Made by a program: the position numbers and the translations under genes. This document shows positions 8,716-17,016 of a stretch of 64,000 nt of DNA, one piece after another (positions within the stretch are counted from its first letter, which is position 1; the number at the start of each line of letters is the position of its first letter). Below the pieces are notes generated by a model. It made no database searches, had not been told where the DNA came from, and saw only the letters and a list, made by a program, of their open reading frames with translations. The DNA comes from an uncultured Paracoccaceae bacterium (lineage in GTDB: Bacteria > Pseudomonadota > Alphaproteobacteria > Rhodobacterales > Rhodobacteraceae), in NCBI GenBank assembly GCA_937924905.1, contig CALDUK010000016.1:124001-188000 (forward strand), read 5' to 3'.

Positions 8716-10014
8716 ATGAAAAACAGGGGCACCGCACACGTGGCACGACGCCGGGTGTTTTACATCCCGGGCTACGACCCCTATCCGCCCCGCCGCTACC
8801 GCGAGCTTTTTCGCACGGAAAGCCGAAAGCAGGCTAAAATCTCAGGCTATGAGATCGACCAGAAGTCGGATCAAAGTGAAACGGGGTGGAAAGTTCGCGC
8901 CAGGATTGAAGGCAAAGAGGTTCAATCGAAGATCGACGTTTTGCTGTGGAACGATCTTGTTCAATCTTCGATGTCATCAGGGCAGCTTGGCACTTATCTG
9001 GCGCTTGTGAAGACCTGCTGGATTTATATCTCTACCGGCACATTGCGGCGGCTTTCGTGGTTGGCAAAAGGTCCGGTATTGGCGGCCTTGTATCCGGTCG
9101 TCGCGCTTTTGCTGCAACTGACGGTCGCGCTGATCGCAGCCTCGTCGCTAGCAGGTTTTGCTAATTTTTTGACGCTTGCCCTGATCGACATGATCCTGGG
9201 TCTGTTCACCAGCGACCCCGGAAGAGGCGGCTTTTTTCGTACGCTTGTCGGGGCTGTTGTCTTTGGGTTTGTTTTCCTGTCCGTTACATTTGTCGTTCTA
9301 AGGTGGTTCAAGGCGCGCGATGACAAGCTTTATGCGCACTATCTGATGCATGACTATGCCTACACGGCAAATGGCCGGGGGGCGTATCCGGAAGAAATCG
9401 AAGCGCGTCTTGTCGAGTTTCGTCACCGGCTCGAGGCCGCAATGCGGTCTGAAATTGATGAAGTTCTGGTTGTCGGGCATTCGTCGGGCGCGCAACTGGC
9501 TGTGTCGCTGGTCGCAGATATCATCCGGTCCAATCATTTTCAGGACGCCATGCCTGCCTTGTCTTTGCTGACATTGGGCCAAGTGATCCCGATGCTCAGT
9601 TTTCTCCCTGACGCCCGTCGGTTGCGCGGCGATTTGCGTTTGTTGTCCATGACAGATCAGGCCATATGGCTGGATGTTTCTGCGCCCGGCGATGGGTGCT
9701 GTTTTGCCCTGTCAGATCCGGTTGCCGTTTCGGGCGTGGCTCCTAATCACGGGCAAAAATGGCCCATCGTTATATCGGCGGCCTTCACGAAAACACTGAC
9801 AGAGGAAACGCTTAAGACGTTGAAACATCGCTATTTCCGGCTGCATTTTCAGTATCTTTGCGCCTTTGATCGTCCGTCTGACTATGATTACTTCAAGATA
9901 ACAGCTGGCCCACTGACTTTGGAAGAACGGTTTCGTAATCGCAAATCGTCGCAAAGCCGCGTTGATGTGCCCGCCTCGCGCTACACATCGATTTCAACGA
10001 CGATAGAACAATGA
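8716..10014 (+). CDS. Membrane-anchored alpha/beta-hydrolase-like protein
   Basis: A 432-residue protein. The N-terminus begins like an alpha/beta hydrolase (FYIPGYDPYPPRRY). Two or more transmembrane helices follow (about 120-165 and 175-197). The C-terminal half has a nucleophile elbow VVGHSSGAQ with the candidate Ser at about 256. The membrane insertion between the first strand and the nucleophile is unusual for lipases. Its last four bases (ATGA) overlap the start of the P450 gene, so the two are translationally coupled and probably act together. Substrate is unknown; a lipid ester is a guess. The ATG at 8716 was chosen over a TTG at 8701. Confidence 0.7.
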   Translation: MKNRGTAHVARRRVFYIPGYDPYPPRRYRELFRTESRKQAKISGYEIDQKSDQSETGWKVRARIEGKEVQSKIDVLLWNDLVQSSMSSGQLGTYLALVKTCWIYISTGTLRRLSWLAKGPVLAALYPVVALLLQLTVALIAASSLAGFANFLTLALIDMILGLFTSDPGRGGFFRTLVGAVVFGFVFLSVTFVVLRWFKARDDKLYAHYLMHDYAYTANGRGAYPEEIEARLVEFRHRLEAAMRSEIDEVLVVGHSSGAQLAVSLVADIIRSNHFQDAMPALSLLTLGQVIPMLSFLPDARRLRGDLRLLSMTDQAIWLDVSAPGDGCCFALSDPVAVSGVAPNHGQKWPIVISAAFTKTLTEETLKTLKHRYFRLHFQYLCAFDRPSDYDYFKITAGPLTLEERFRNRKSSQSRVDVPASRYTSISTTIEQ

Positions 10015-11348
10015 AGCCGCCAAAGCCCGAAGCCAGGCCGAAACAGGTGTCGCTTTGGCGCTATTGGAAACTGTTCCGCCAAGATATTCTGTCCGCCCAG
10101 CCGCCGCATCTTTACCGCGCTAAAATGGCCGAGTTTCGAACGCCATGGTTTCGGTCGTTTCTTGTCAATGAACTGGAGCTTGTCCGCAAGGTCTTGATCG
10201 ATATGCCCGAGGTATTTCCAAAATCCGACCGGGTGACGCGCGGCCTGCGGCCTTTGTTGGGGCAGTCGGTCTTTGTGACAAACGGAAAGGCTTGGACCCA
10301 ACAGCGGCGCATCATCGACCCTGCTTTCGAAGGTGGACGGGTGAAAGAGAGCTTTCCACCTATGCTTGCCGCCGCAGAGGATGCCGCGGATCGGATTGGG
10401 CCGGGCGTGCTGGATATAGAAGCGATGGCCAGCCATGCGACGGCCGATATCATTTTCCGCGCCTTGTTTTCCCGCACGATCGAAGATGCGGTAGCGCAAG
10501 AAACCTATGCCGCCTTTCGGGCCTTTCAACGCGTACAACCCGTCGCCACAATGGCGGCGCTTGTGCCGTGGTGGCCGGTGCGCCATGCGCGGCCCGCGCG
10601 ACGGGCGGCGGCACGATTGCGCGATTTGATTTCGCAATTGGTTGCCGATCGTCAGGGCGAAATCGCCAAAGGCACCGCGCCGCCTGATTTGGCGACCAAG
10701 ATCATGACGACGAAAGACCCAGAGACGGGCAGGGCCTTTTCAAAAACCGAAATGGTCGATCAGGTCGCGATTTTCTTTCTGGCGGGCCATGAAACCAGCG
10801 CATCTCTTTTGGGATGGGCGCTGTGGTGTCTTGCGGCGGCGCCCGACTGGGGCGCGCAAGTTGCCGAGGAAGCGGGTGTCTTCTGCGCTAACCCCGGGTT
10901 CGCGGGGCTTTCTGGTTTGAAAGTCACGCGGAACGTTGTCCGCGAAACGCTTCGCCTTTATCCGCCCGTGCCAATGTTCGTGCGCGAAGCAAAGATTGAG
11001 CAGAGCTTTCGCGGAAGACGGGTACAAAAAGGAGCGCAGATTGTCGTGTCGCCGTGGCATTTGGGGCGGCACGAAACGCTTTGGGACAGCCCCGATCATT
11101 TCGACCCGGCCCGATGGGACCATAGGTCACCGCCGCGCGAGGCGTGGTTGCCATTTTCAGCCGGGCCACGGGTGTGTCCGGGGGCCGGCTTTGCAATGGC
11201 CGAGGCGGTTGTTTTGCTGGCCGTTCTGATGTCGCGATTCAAATTTGAGACACTTGAACCGCCCATGCCCGTCGCCCATCTGACGGTGCGGGCGAAAGAC
11301 GGGATACGTCTGCGTGTGACGCCTCGTCAGGCGTCGTCGCGGTTCTGA
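10011..11348 (+). CDS. Cytochrome P450
   Basis: A 445-residue soluble P450. The I-helix oxygen-activation motif is AGHETS, the K-helix ExxR is ETLR, and the haem-ligand loop is FSAGPRVCPGAGFA with the cysteine at about 389. The domain layout resembles bacterial class I P450s that take electrons from a ferredoxin. An adrenodoxin-type ferredoxin gene lies 3 kb away at 14.3 kb and is one possible partner (inference). It is coupled by ATGA overlap to the membrane hydrolase upstream. Its 3' end overlaps the convergent ribbon-helix-helix gene by 22 bases. Substrate cannot be assigned. Confidence 0.95.
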   Translation: MKPPKPEARPKQVSLWRYWKLFRQDILSAQPPHLYRAKMAEFRTPWFRSFLVNELELVRKVLIDMPEVFPKSDRVTRGLRPLLGQSVFVTNGKAWTQQRRIIDPAFEGGRVKESFPPMLAAAEDAADRIGPGVLDIEAMASHATADIIFRALFSRTIEDAVAQETYAAFRAFQRVQPVATMAALVPWWPVRHARPARRAAARLRDLISQLVADRQGEIAKGTAPPDLATKIMTTKDPETGRAFSKTEMVDQVAIFFLAGHETSASLLGWALWCLAAAPDWGAQVAEEAGVFCANPGFAGLSGLKVTRNVVRETLRLYPPVPMFVREAKIEQSFRGRRVQKGAQIVVSPWHLGRHETLWDSPDHFDPARWDHRSPPREAWLPFSAGPRVCPGAGFAMAEAVVLLAVLMSRFKFETLEPPMPVAHLTVRAKDGIRLRVTPRQASSRF

Positions 11349-11551
11349 TAGTAGGCCAGAACGAAAAGCCGGATGGCGGTTGCCAATCCCGTTTCGGTCT
11401 CACGGTCGGCGTCAATCTCGGCGGCCAAATCGTTGACCGCGCGACCTGTCACCTTGGCAATGTTCCGAAAGGCATCCCAGAACGCATCTTCCAATGACAC
11501 GCTTGTCCGGTGCCCACGCAATGTCAGCGACCGCTTAATAGGGCGGCTCAT
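11327..11551 (-). CDS. Ribbon-helix-helix domain protein
   Basis: A 74-residue protein beginning [20 protein letters not shown] with a beta strand followed by two helices (EDAFWDAFRNIAKVTGRAVN), the pattern of RHH_4-type DNA-binding or regulatory proteins. It is the third gene of the fumC operon; its ATG overlaps the stop of the DUF4169 gene (ATGA). What it regulates is unknown. Confidence 0.8.
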   Translation of the reverse strand: MSRPIKRSLTLRGHRTSVSLEDAFWDAFRNIAKVTGRAVNDLAAEIDADRETETGLATAIRLFVLAYYQNRDDA

Positions 11552-11721
11552 TCGCGTTTGTGCCCGTCCAGATCCCGCACTTGCTTGTCCGTGATCTTGT
11601 GATCGCGTGTTTTTTCGGTCTTCGTTCGCCCGAACTTGACGGAATTCACGTCAGCCTGTGCTTTCCGCTCATCGCGCGTGCGAGATTTGCGCGCCTTGTT
11701 CAGGTTTACGATTTTTGTCAT
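11548..11721 (-). CDS. DUF4169-family small basic protein
   Basis: A 57-residue, highly basic protein starting [20 protein letters not shown] and ending in a charged tail, the DUF4169 pattern. Its ATG (11719-11721) overlaps the fumC stop and its stop overlaps the next ATG, so fumC, this gene and the ribbon-helix-helix gene are translationally coupled. Function is unknown; the basic composition suggests nucleic-acid contact (inference). Confidence 0.85.
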   Translation of the reverse strand: MTKIVNLNKARKSRTRDERKAQADVNSVKFGRTKTEKTRDHKITDKQVRDLDGHKRE

Positions 11722-13109
11722 TTCGGGCCGATCATCTCCTCGGGCCGGACGACCTGATCGAAGGTGGCCTCATCGACAAAGCCCAGTTTGATGGCCTCTT
11801 CCTTCAAGGTTGTGCCATTCTTATGCGCAGTCTTCGCGACCGTGGTGGCATTGTCATAGCCAATTGTCGGTGCAAGGGCGGTGACCAGCATCAGGCTTTC
11901 GCGCATCAACTGATCAATCCGAGTTTCATTCGCTTTGATACCTGCGACGCAATTGTCGTTGAACGCGCTTGCCGCGTCGCCCAACAATTGCATGGATTGC
12001 AGCACATTATAGGCAATCATCGGTTTGTAGACGTTCAGTTCAAAGTGCCCCTGACTGCCTGCCATGCCAACCGCGGCGTCATTGCCGAAGATATGCGCGC
12101 AAACCTGGGTCATGGCCTCGCATTGCGTCGGATTGACTTTGCCTGGCATGATTGATGATCCGGGCTCATTTTCCGGCAACAGCAATTCGTACAGCCCGCA
12201 ACGTGGGCCTGAGCCCAAAAGCCGAATGTCATTGGCAATCTTGAAAAGACTTGCAGCCACGGCTTTCAGCGCACCTGACATCGCGACCATGGCGTCATGG
12301 GCGGCCAAGGCTTCGAATTTGTTCGGCGCGGTGACAAAGGGCAGGCCGGTGATCCGGGCCATGTTCGCCGCAACCTCTTCGCCCCAACCCTTGGGTGTGT
12401 TCAGGCCGGTGCCGACCGCTGTACCGCCTTGTGCCAGTTCGTAAATGTCACCGAGCGACGCGTTTACCCGTTCGATGGATTTGGCCAATTGGTGGGCATA
12501 GCCCGAAAATTCCTGCGCCAATGTCAGCGGTGTCGCGTCCATGGTGTGGGTTCGGCCGATCTTGATGATGCCTTCGAATTCTTTGACCTTGGCTTCAAGC
12601 GTTTCGTGAAGCTTCCGCAGTCCGGGCAAAAGCACATCGCGCGCTGTCATCGCGGTGCCGACGTGCATGGCAGTCGGGAACGTATCGTTCGAGGATTGGC
12701 CCATGTTGCAATGGTCGTTTGGATGCACAGGCGCCTTGCTGCCCATCTCGCCGCCGAGGATTTCGATCGCACGGTTCGATACGACTTCGTTCGCGTTCAT
12801 GTTCGACTGGGTTCCTGACCCTGTTTGCCAGACGACGAGCGGGAAGTGATCATCCAGCTTGCCGCTGACCACTTCGCCGGCAGCCTGGATCATCGCATCG
12901 GCGATGTCGGTAGGCAACTTGCCGCTGGTCTTGTTGGCTTCGGCACAGGCTTGTTTGATCACACCCAACGCGCGCACGATCGCGACCGGCTGCTTTTCCC
13001 ACCCGATTGGAAAGTTAATCAGACTGCGCTGTGTTTGCGCGCCCCAATAACGATCGGACGGCACATCAAGGGGGCCAAAGCTGTCGGTCTCGGTCCGGGT
13101 GTCGGTCAT
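11718..13109 (-). CDS. fumC: Fumarate hydratase, class II
   Basis: A 463-residue oxygen-stable fumarase of the TCA cycle, converting fumarate to malate. The fumarase/aspartase signature [15 protein letters not shown] is intact, as are [12 protein letters not shown] and [12 protein letters not shown]. The length equals the family norm. The ATG at 13109 has GAGGAGAG just upstream. It heads a three-gene overlapping operon with the DUF4169 and RHH genes. Confidence 0.97.
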   Translation of the reverse strand: MTDTRTETDSFGPLDVPSDRYWGAQTQRSLINFPIGWEKQPVAIVRALGVIKQACAEANKTSGKLPTDIADAMIQAAGEVVSGKLDDHFPLVVWQTGSGTQSNMNANEVVSNRAIEILGGEMGSKAPVHPNDHCNMGQSSNDTFPTAMHVGTAMTARDVLLPGLRKLHETLEAKVKEFEGIIKIGRTHTMDATPLTLAQEFSGYAHQLAKSIERVNASLGDIYELAQGGTAVGTGLNTPKGWGEEVAANMARITGLPFVTAPNKFEALAAHDAMVAMSGALKAVAASLFKIANDIRLLGSGPRCGLYELLLPENEPGSSIMPGKVNPTQCEAMTQVCAHIFGNDAAVGMAGSQGHFELNVYKPMIAYNVLQSMQLLGDAASAFNDNCVAGIKANETRIDQLMRESLMLVTALAPTIGYDNATTVAKTAHKNGTTLKEEAIKLGFVDEATFDQVVRPEEMIGPK

Positions 13110-13175
13110 TCAAGCTCTCCTCGCTTACGTGAGAAAGCTATAGGCCGAGAAAATCGACCTGACAATCAACCCGTT

Positions 13176-13790
13176 TCAGGCCAATCGTCGCAAGTTTGCG
13201 TCTGCGTATTTCGGATGCCGGGACAGAATTTTTGCAAGCTCGCTTTTCATCAACTGATAGTCTTCGCCGTAGAAGTAGAGCCGGGTCAGGCCGTTGCTTT
13301 CGACCCAACCGCGATTGACGCCCAGGTCTTCGACGACTTCCCGGCAAAGCCCGGCCAGGTCCCGTCTGGCATGGGCATCGGGGACAATGTCTTGTGCAAG
13401 GGAAAGTTCGATGCCTTCTGCATTGCCGAACAGATGCGGATTGCCCGGCGCATCGGTCAGTCGGATGGATGACCCGAAAGGGGCAGTCAGGTGTTCCAGC
13501 ATATCCACAATCTGACGAAAGGCGGTTTTTGAGATATCCGTCAGACCCAGAAATAGATCGATCCCGATCACAACACCTTCGCCGCGCGTGCGTTGTTTGC
13601 ATTCAAGAACGGTTCCCAAATTGGCAGCGGTCAATTGGGCGTTCAGTGGTTCCATATACAATCGTTCGGCGTCACGGTGACCCAGCTTGATGGGCAGATG
13701 TACCTCGGCCAATTGAATGTCATGTATGGCGTTGCGTTTACGTTTGATGTCTCGAAAAAACACGGCCTGCTCCCTCGTTAAAGACAGCAT
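13176..13790 (-). CDS. Hypothetical protein downstream of the SOS-type OB-fold gene
   Basis: A protein of about 204 residues, starting MLSLTREQAVFFRDIKRKRN, that I do not recognise. It looks soluble and globular, with no signal peptide or membrane segment. The start is uncertain: the frame stays open to an ATG at 13868, which would overlap the OB-fold gene by 20 bases, and neither start has a good Shine-Dalgarno. It lies directly downstream of the OB-fold gene on the same strand, so it may share that LexA-box promoter. It is followed 66 bases later by fumC. Confidence 0.7.
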   Translation of the reverse strand: MLSLTREQAVFFRDIKRKRNAIHDIQLAEVHLPIKLGHRDAERLYMEPLNAQLTAANLGTVLECKQRTRGEGVVIGIDLFLGLTDISKTAFRQIVDMLEHLTAPFGSSIRLTDAPGNPHLFGNAEGIELSLAQDIVPDAHARRDLAGLCREVVEDLGVNRGWVESNGLTRLYFYGEDYQLMKSELAKILSRHPKYADANLRRLA

Positions 13791-13848
13791 TGCGCTTGAA
13801 TGTGGCCCTTTCCCGGTTGACAGATGGCAAGAGTTTGGCGTCGCGGTC

Positions 13849-14217
13849 TTACGGCTGATACGCCGCATGCGTTGGCCGGGGCCTGACCAGATCGTCCAGC
13901 ATCCAGGAAATATCTTCGATCTGCTCGGCGATGATATGCGTCACGCCACTTTCGCGCTGCACGCGTCCCGTGACCTTCAGCGCGCGTCCGGCAATCACGG
14001 CGCGCCGGAAACGTTCATACATCTTTCGCCAGACGATCACGTTGGAAATGCCTGTTTCATCTTCCAGCGTGATGAAGATAACGCCTTTCGCCGTGCCGGG
14101 GCGCTGCCGCACCAGAACCAGCCCGGCCACAGCAATGCGTGCGCCATTGGGGGGCACGTCAAGCTGACCATGCGGGATGCAGGCCGGGGGGCAAGGCCAG
14201 GGGCGCGTGCTGGGCAT
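13849..14217 (-). CDS. DnaE2-type C-terminal OB-fold remnant with its own LexA promoter
   Basis: A 122-residue frame whose residues from about 20 onward match the C-terminal OB-fold of error-prone polymerase DnaE2 (ImuC): VAGLVLVRQRPGTAKGVIF, LEDETGISNVIVW and KVTGRVQRESGVTHIIAE. The rest of DnaE2 (about 950 residues) and imuB are missing. A GAAC-N7-GAAC LexA box lies 2 bases before the ATG at 14217, so this is not simply an unpromoted scrap. Either a deletion fused an SOS promoter to the dnaE2 tail, or the OB-fold is kept as a stand-alone SOS protein. The frame also stays open to an ATG at 14265, but that start would lie upstream of the box. Confidence 0.75.
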   Translation of the reverse strand: MPSTRPWPCPPACIPHGQLDVPPNGARIAVAGLVLVRQRPGTAKGVIFITLEDETGISNVIVWRKMYERFRRAVIAGRALKVTGRVQRESGVTHIIAEQIEDISWMLDDLVRPRPTHAAYQP

Positions 14218-14219
14218 GG

Positions 14220-14234
14220 GAACAAAAATAGAAC
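14220..14234 (-). promoter_or_regulatory. LexA box and promoter of the DnaE2-tail gene
   Basis: The plus strand reads GAACAAAAATAGAAC, a perfect GAAC-N7-GAAC, the alphaproteobacterial LexA operator. On the minus strand, TTGCAG (14247-14252) and TATTTT (14225-14230) form a -35/-10 pair with a 16-base spacer, and the -10 lies inside the box. Only 7 bases separate the -10 from the ATG at 14217, which predicts a leaderless or nearly leaderless mRNA. Confidence 0.75.
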
Positions 14235-14268
14235 ATACATCGCATTCTGCAAGTCCAGCTTTCAATAA

Positions 14269-14651
<383 letters not shown>

Positions 14652-14652
<1 letters not shown>

Positions 14653-15353
14653 TGCGAGTTCTGGTCACTGTGGCCGTGGCCTTGCTGGCTTGGCCGGGGT
14701 GGGCGCAAGACGTGACCTCGGCCCGGTATGACGAGCCGACCACACGTTACCCGCACGGCGTTTTGGGCGACACGATCGAACATGGCGCGCTGGTCATGCA
14801 GACAGCAGATGGCAGGGCGATTCGTGTTGTGTTGCCGGAAAGCCGGGTCTTTGAAGATACCGAGCCGCGCTTGTTTGACGTCGACCAGGACGGAGAGCGC
14901 GAAGTCATCGTTGTCGAAAGTGACGCAGCTTTGGGTGCGCGTCTTTCGATCTATGACCCAAACGGCCTTGTCGCGTCGAACGATTTCATTGGTCAGTCAA
15001 ATCGGTGGCTGGCACCTGCAGGCGTTGGCGCGGCCGATTTGGACGGCGACGGGCGGATCGAGTTTGCTTTTGTGGACCGGCCTCATTTGGCGAAAACCCT
15101 GCGCATATACGAATTTCACGACGGGGCCTTGCAGCTTGAAGGGTCGTTCAAGGGTGTCACAAATCACCGAATTGGCGAACGTGACATTGCAGGCGGCATA
15201 CGGGTTTGCGGCGATGCGCCGGAAGTGATTGTTGCAGATGCGTCCTGGACGGACGTCGTGGCGATCCGCTGGGATGGTCAGACCTTTGACGCAACGCGTC
15301 TTGGCCGCCACCAGGGACGGGCTGATTTCAATTCAGCTATGGCTTGTAAATAA
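14652..15353 (+). CDS. Secreted FG-GAP/VCBS-repeat protein
   Basis: A 233-residue protein with a signal peptide (MRVLVTVAVALLAWPGWAQD), so probably periplasmic. Two calcium-binding-like motifs typical of FG-GAP/integrin beta-propeller blades are visible: DVDQDGEREVIVV and DLDGDGRIEFAFV. It is coupled to the ferredoxin gene by a TGATG overlap. Function unknown; such proteins often bind calcium or ligands. Confidence 0.8.
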
Positions 15354-15355
15354 TA

Positions 15356-15539
15356 GCGGCGACGCCGGGGAGGAGATCGGCGTCGCCGCGTATTTTACAA
15401 AGAGCTTGATGGGAGGAAAAAGCTCTTTGTATGCGTGGTCGGGGAACCCATGTGTTCACCGACTATGTTGGTCCGACGACGCCAGGGAGGAGTTTGGCGT
15501 CGTCGAGGCTGCGGTTTCCCAAGGGAGGAAGGGAACCCG
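15356..15539 (-). ncRNA. CcsR/cuckoo-like array of five hairpins, four with CCUCC loops
   Basis: Immediately after the DUF1127 stop, five hairpins follow on the minus strand. (A) 15512-15539 has a 9-bp stem with one mismatch and loop UUCCUCCCUU. (B) 15474-15484 pairs perfectly with 15495-15505, loop AACUCCUCCC. (C) 15438-15463 has a 10-bp stem with one mismatch, loop ACAUGG. (D) 15397-15407 pairs perfectly with 15420-15430, loop UUUCCUCCCAUC. (E) 15356-15366 pairs perfectly with 15379-15389, loop GAUCUCCUCCCC, and can serve as the terminator. Loops A, B, D and E carry anti-Shine-Dalgarno CCUCC. Rhodobacter sphaeroides CcsR1-4 lie in the same place, downstream of the DUF1127 gene ccaF1, and act in stress responses; the family match here is inference from structure and context. 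Confidence 0.8.
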
Positions 15540-15546
15540 AAGCAAT

Positions 15547-15711
15547 TCAAAGGCCGTATGCGGCGCTGTAAGCGATGTCGCGAATTTTCGTGCGGTTCAG
15601 GCCCAGATCAGTCAGTTCCTGATCACCCAGCCGACCCAGTTCATTCAGCGTCTCGCGGTATTTTCTGTATTGAGCAATGCGGTGAGCAATGCCGTTCGAA
15701 TGTGTGCCCAT
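15547..15711 (-). CDS. DUF1127 small protein (CcaF1-like)
   Basis: A 54-residue protein with the DUF1127 core RKYRETLNELGRLGDQELTD followed by LGLNRTKIRDIA, an arginine-rich helical motif implicated in RNA binding. The ATG at 15711 has GAGGA upstream; a longer frame to 15798 adds no family sequence. It is followed within 8 bases by a run of CCUCC-loop hairpins, the same arrangement as ccaF1-ccsR in Rhodobacter, where the protein affects RNA turnover and stress resistance. That role is inferred here. Confidence 0.9.
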   Translation of the reverse strand: MGTHSNGIAHRIAQYRKYRETLNELGRLGDQELTDLGLNRTKIRDIAYSAAYGL

Positions 15712-15939
15712 GCTGCTATCCTCTTCGATGAAAGCCGTTACGTCTTGTTGAACCTTAGATAGCCGAATGCTGCGGCCGCACAATAGCTGCTGCTGCAATG
15801 CCGCTATGCAGAAAATTCATAGTTAACCTTATGTAAAAAGGGCAAAATGCCTAAGTTTTCGACGATCTGTTGAGACAGGCTTGCCTCTTTGCTGAAAGCG
15901 TACACATTAGGATCAGGTCTTAGGCAAATGGAAGCTGAC

Positions 15940-17016
15940 ATGGCGATTTCACGCGACGATATTCTTGCGACCTTGCGTTCAGTCGCGACGCCGTCTGGCG
16001 GCAATCTTGTCGCCGATGATTTGGTGCGCGCTGTTCGTCTTGATGGGGATGCGGTCAGTTTCGTGATTGAAGCCGCAGATGCAGATGCCGCCCGATTGTT
16101 GGAAGACGCGCGCGCGCAGGCGGAAAAGGCACTTATGACAATGCCCGGCATTGGCACTGTGTCCGTCGTTTTGACATCGCACGGGCCTGCGCCCGCGGCG
16201 CCCAAGCCGCCTTCGCTTAAGATCGGGGGACATCCCAAGCCGCAACCATCGGGGCCAGCAAAGGTGGCAGGCGTTGATCGCATTATCGCCATCGGATCGG
16301 GGAAAGGCGGGGTTGGAAAATCCACCGTGTCGTCGAACCTTGCCGTCGCCCTTGCCAAAGAAGGACGACGGGTCGGGTTGTTGGACGCCGATATCTATGG
16401 CCCGTCTCAGCCACAGATGATGGGTGTCATGAAGCGCCCTGCATCCCCCGATGGCAAAACCATTATCCCGTTAGAAGCCCATGGCGTTACATTGATGTCT
16501 ATCGGCTTTATGGTGGCTCCTGAAAAAGCGGTGGTCTGGCGCGGTCCCATGCTCATGGGGGCGTTGCAACAGATGTTGGGCCAGGTGCAGTGGGGCGAGC
16601 TGGATGTCTTACTGATCGACCTGCCGCCCGGCACCGGGGATGTTCAGCTGACGCTGTGCCAGAAGACAGACATCACTGGCGCGTTGATCGTCTCGACCCC
16701 TCAGGATGTCGCGCTTCTGGATGCGCGAAAAGCCATCGATATGTTCCAAACACTGAAAGCGCCTGTGCTGGGTCTGATCGAAAACATGTCCACCTATGTT
16801 TGCCCAAACTGCGGACACGAAGAGCACCTATTCGGCCATGGCGGTGTCAAGACCGAGGCGGAACGATTGAACGTCCCGTTTTTGGGTGAGATTCCATTGT
16901 CGCTGGACGTGCGGCTTGCAGGGGATGCGGGTCAACCTGTTGCGCTGGGCGACGGGGCGATTGCCGAGGCATATGGGCTTCTTGCACGCCGTTTGATCGG
17001 TGGAGGAATGGCTTAG
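15940..17016 (+). CDS. apbC: Mrp/NBP35-family Fe-S carrier ATPase
   Basis: A 358-residue protein. An N-terminal MIP18/DUF59-like domain (residues about 1-80) precedes a P-loop ATPase domain with the deviant Walker A GSGKGGVGKST and the Mrp motif DADIYGPSQPQMMG. A CPNC pair near residue 288 binds the bridging Fe-S cluster. It acts in Fe-S cluster delivery. The ATG at 15940 follows GGAAG; a start at 15928 or 15889 is possible but less supported. It is convergent with waaA, overlapping it by four bases. Confidence 0.95.
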   Translation: MAISRDDILATLRSVATPSGGNLVADDLVRAVRLDGDAVSFVIEAADADAARLLEDARAQAEKALMTMPGIGTVSVVLTSHGPAPAAPKPPSLKIGGHPKPQPSGPAKVAGVDRIIAIGSGKGGVGKSTVSSNLAVALAKEGRRVGLLDADIYGPSQPQMMGVMKRPASPDGKTIIPLEAHGVTLMSIGFMVAPEKAVVWRGPMLMGALQQMLGQVQWGELDVLLIDLPPGTGDVQLTLCQKTDITGALIVSTPQDVALLDARKAIDMFQTLKAPVLGLIENMSTYVCPNCGHEEHLFGHGGVKTEAERLNVPFLGEIPLSLDVRLAGDAGQPVALGDGAIAEAYGLLARRLIGGGMA

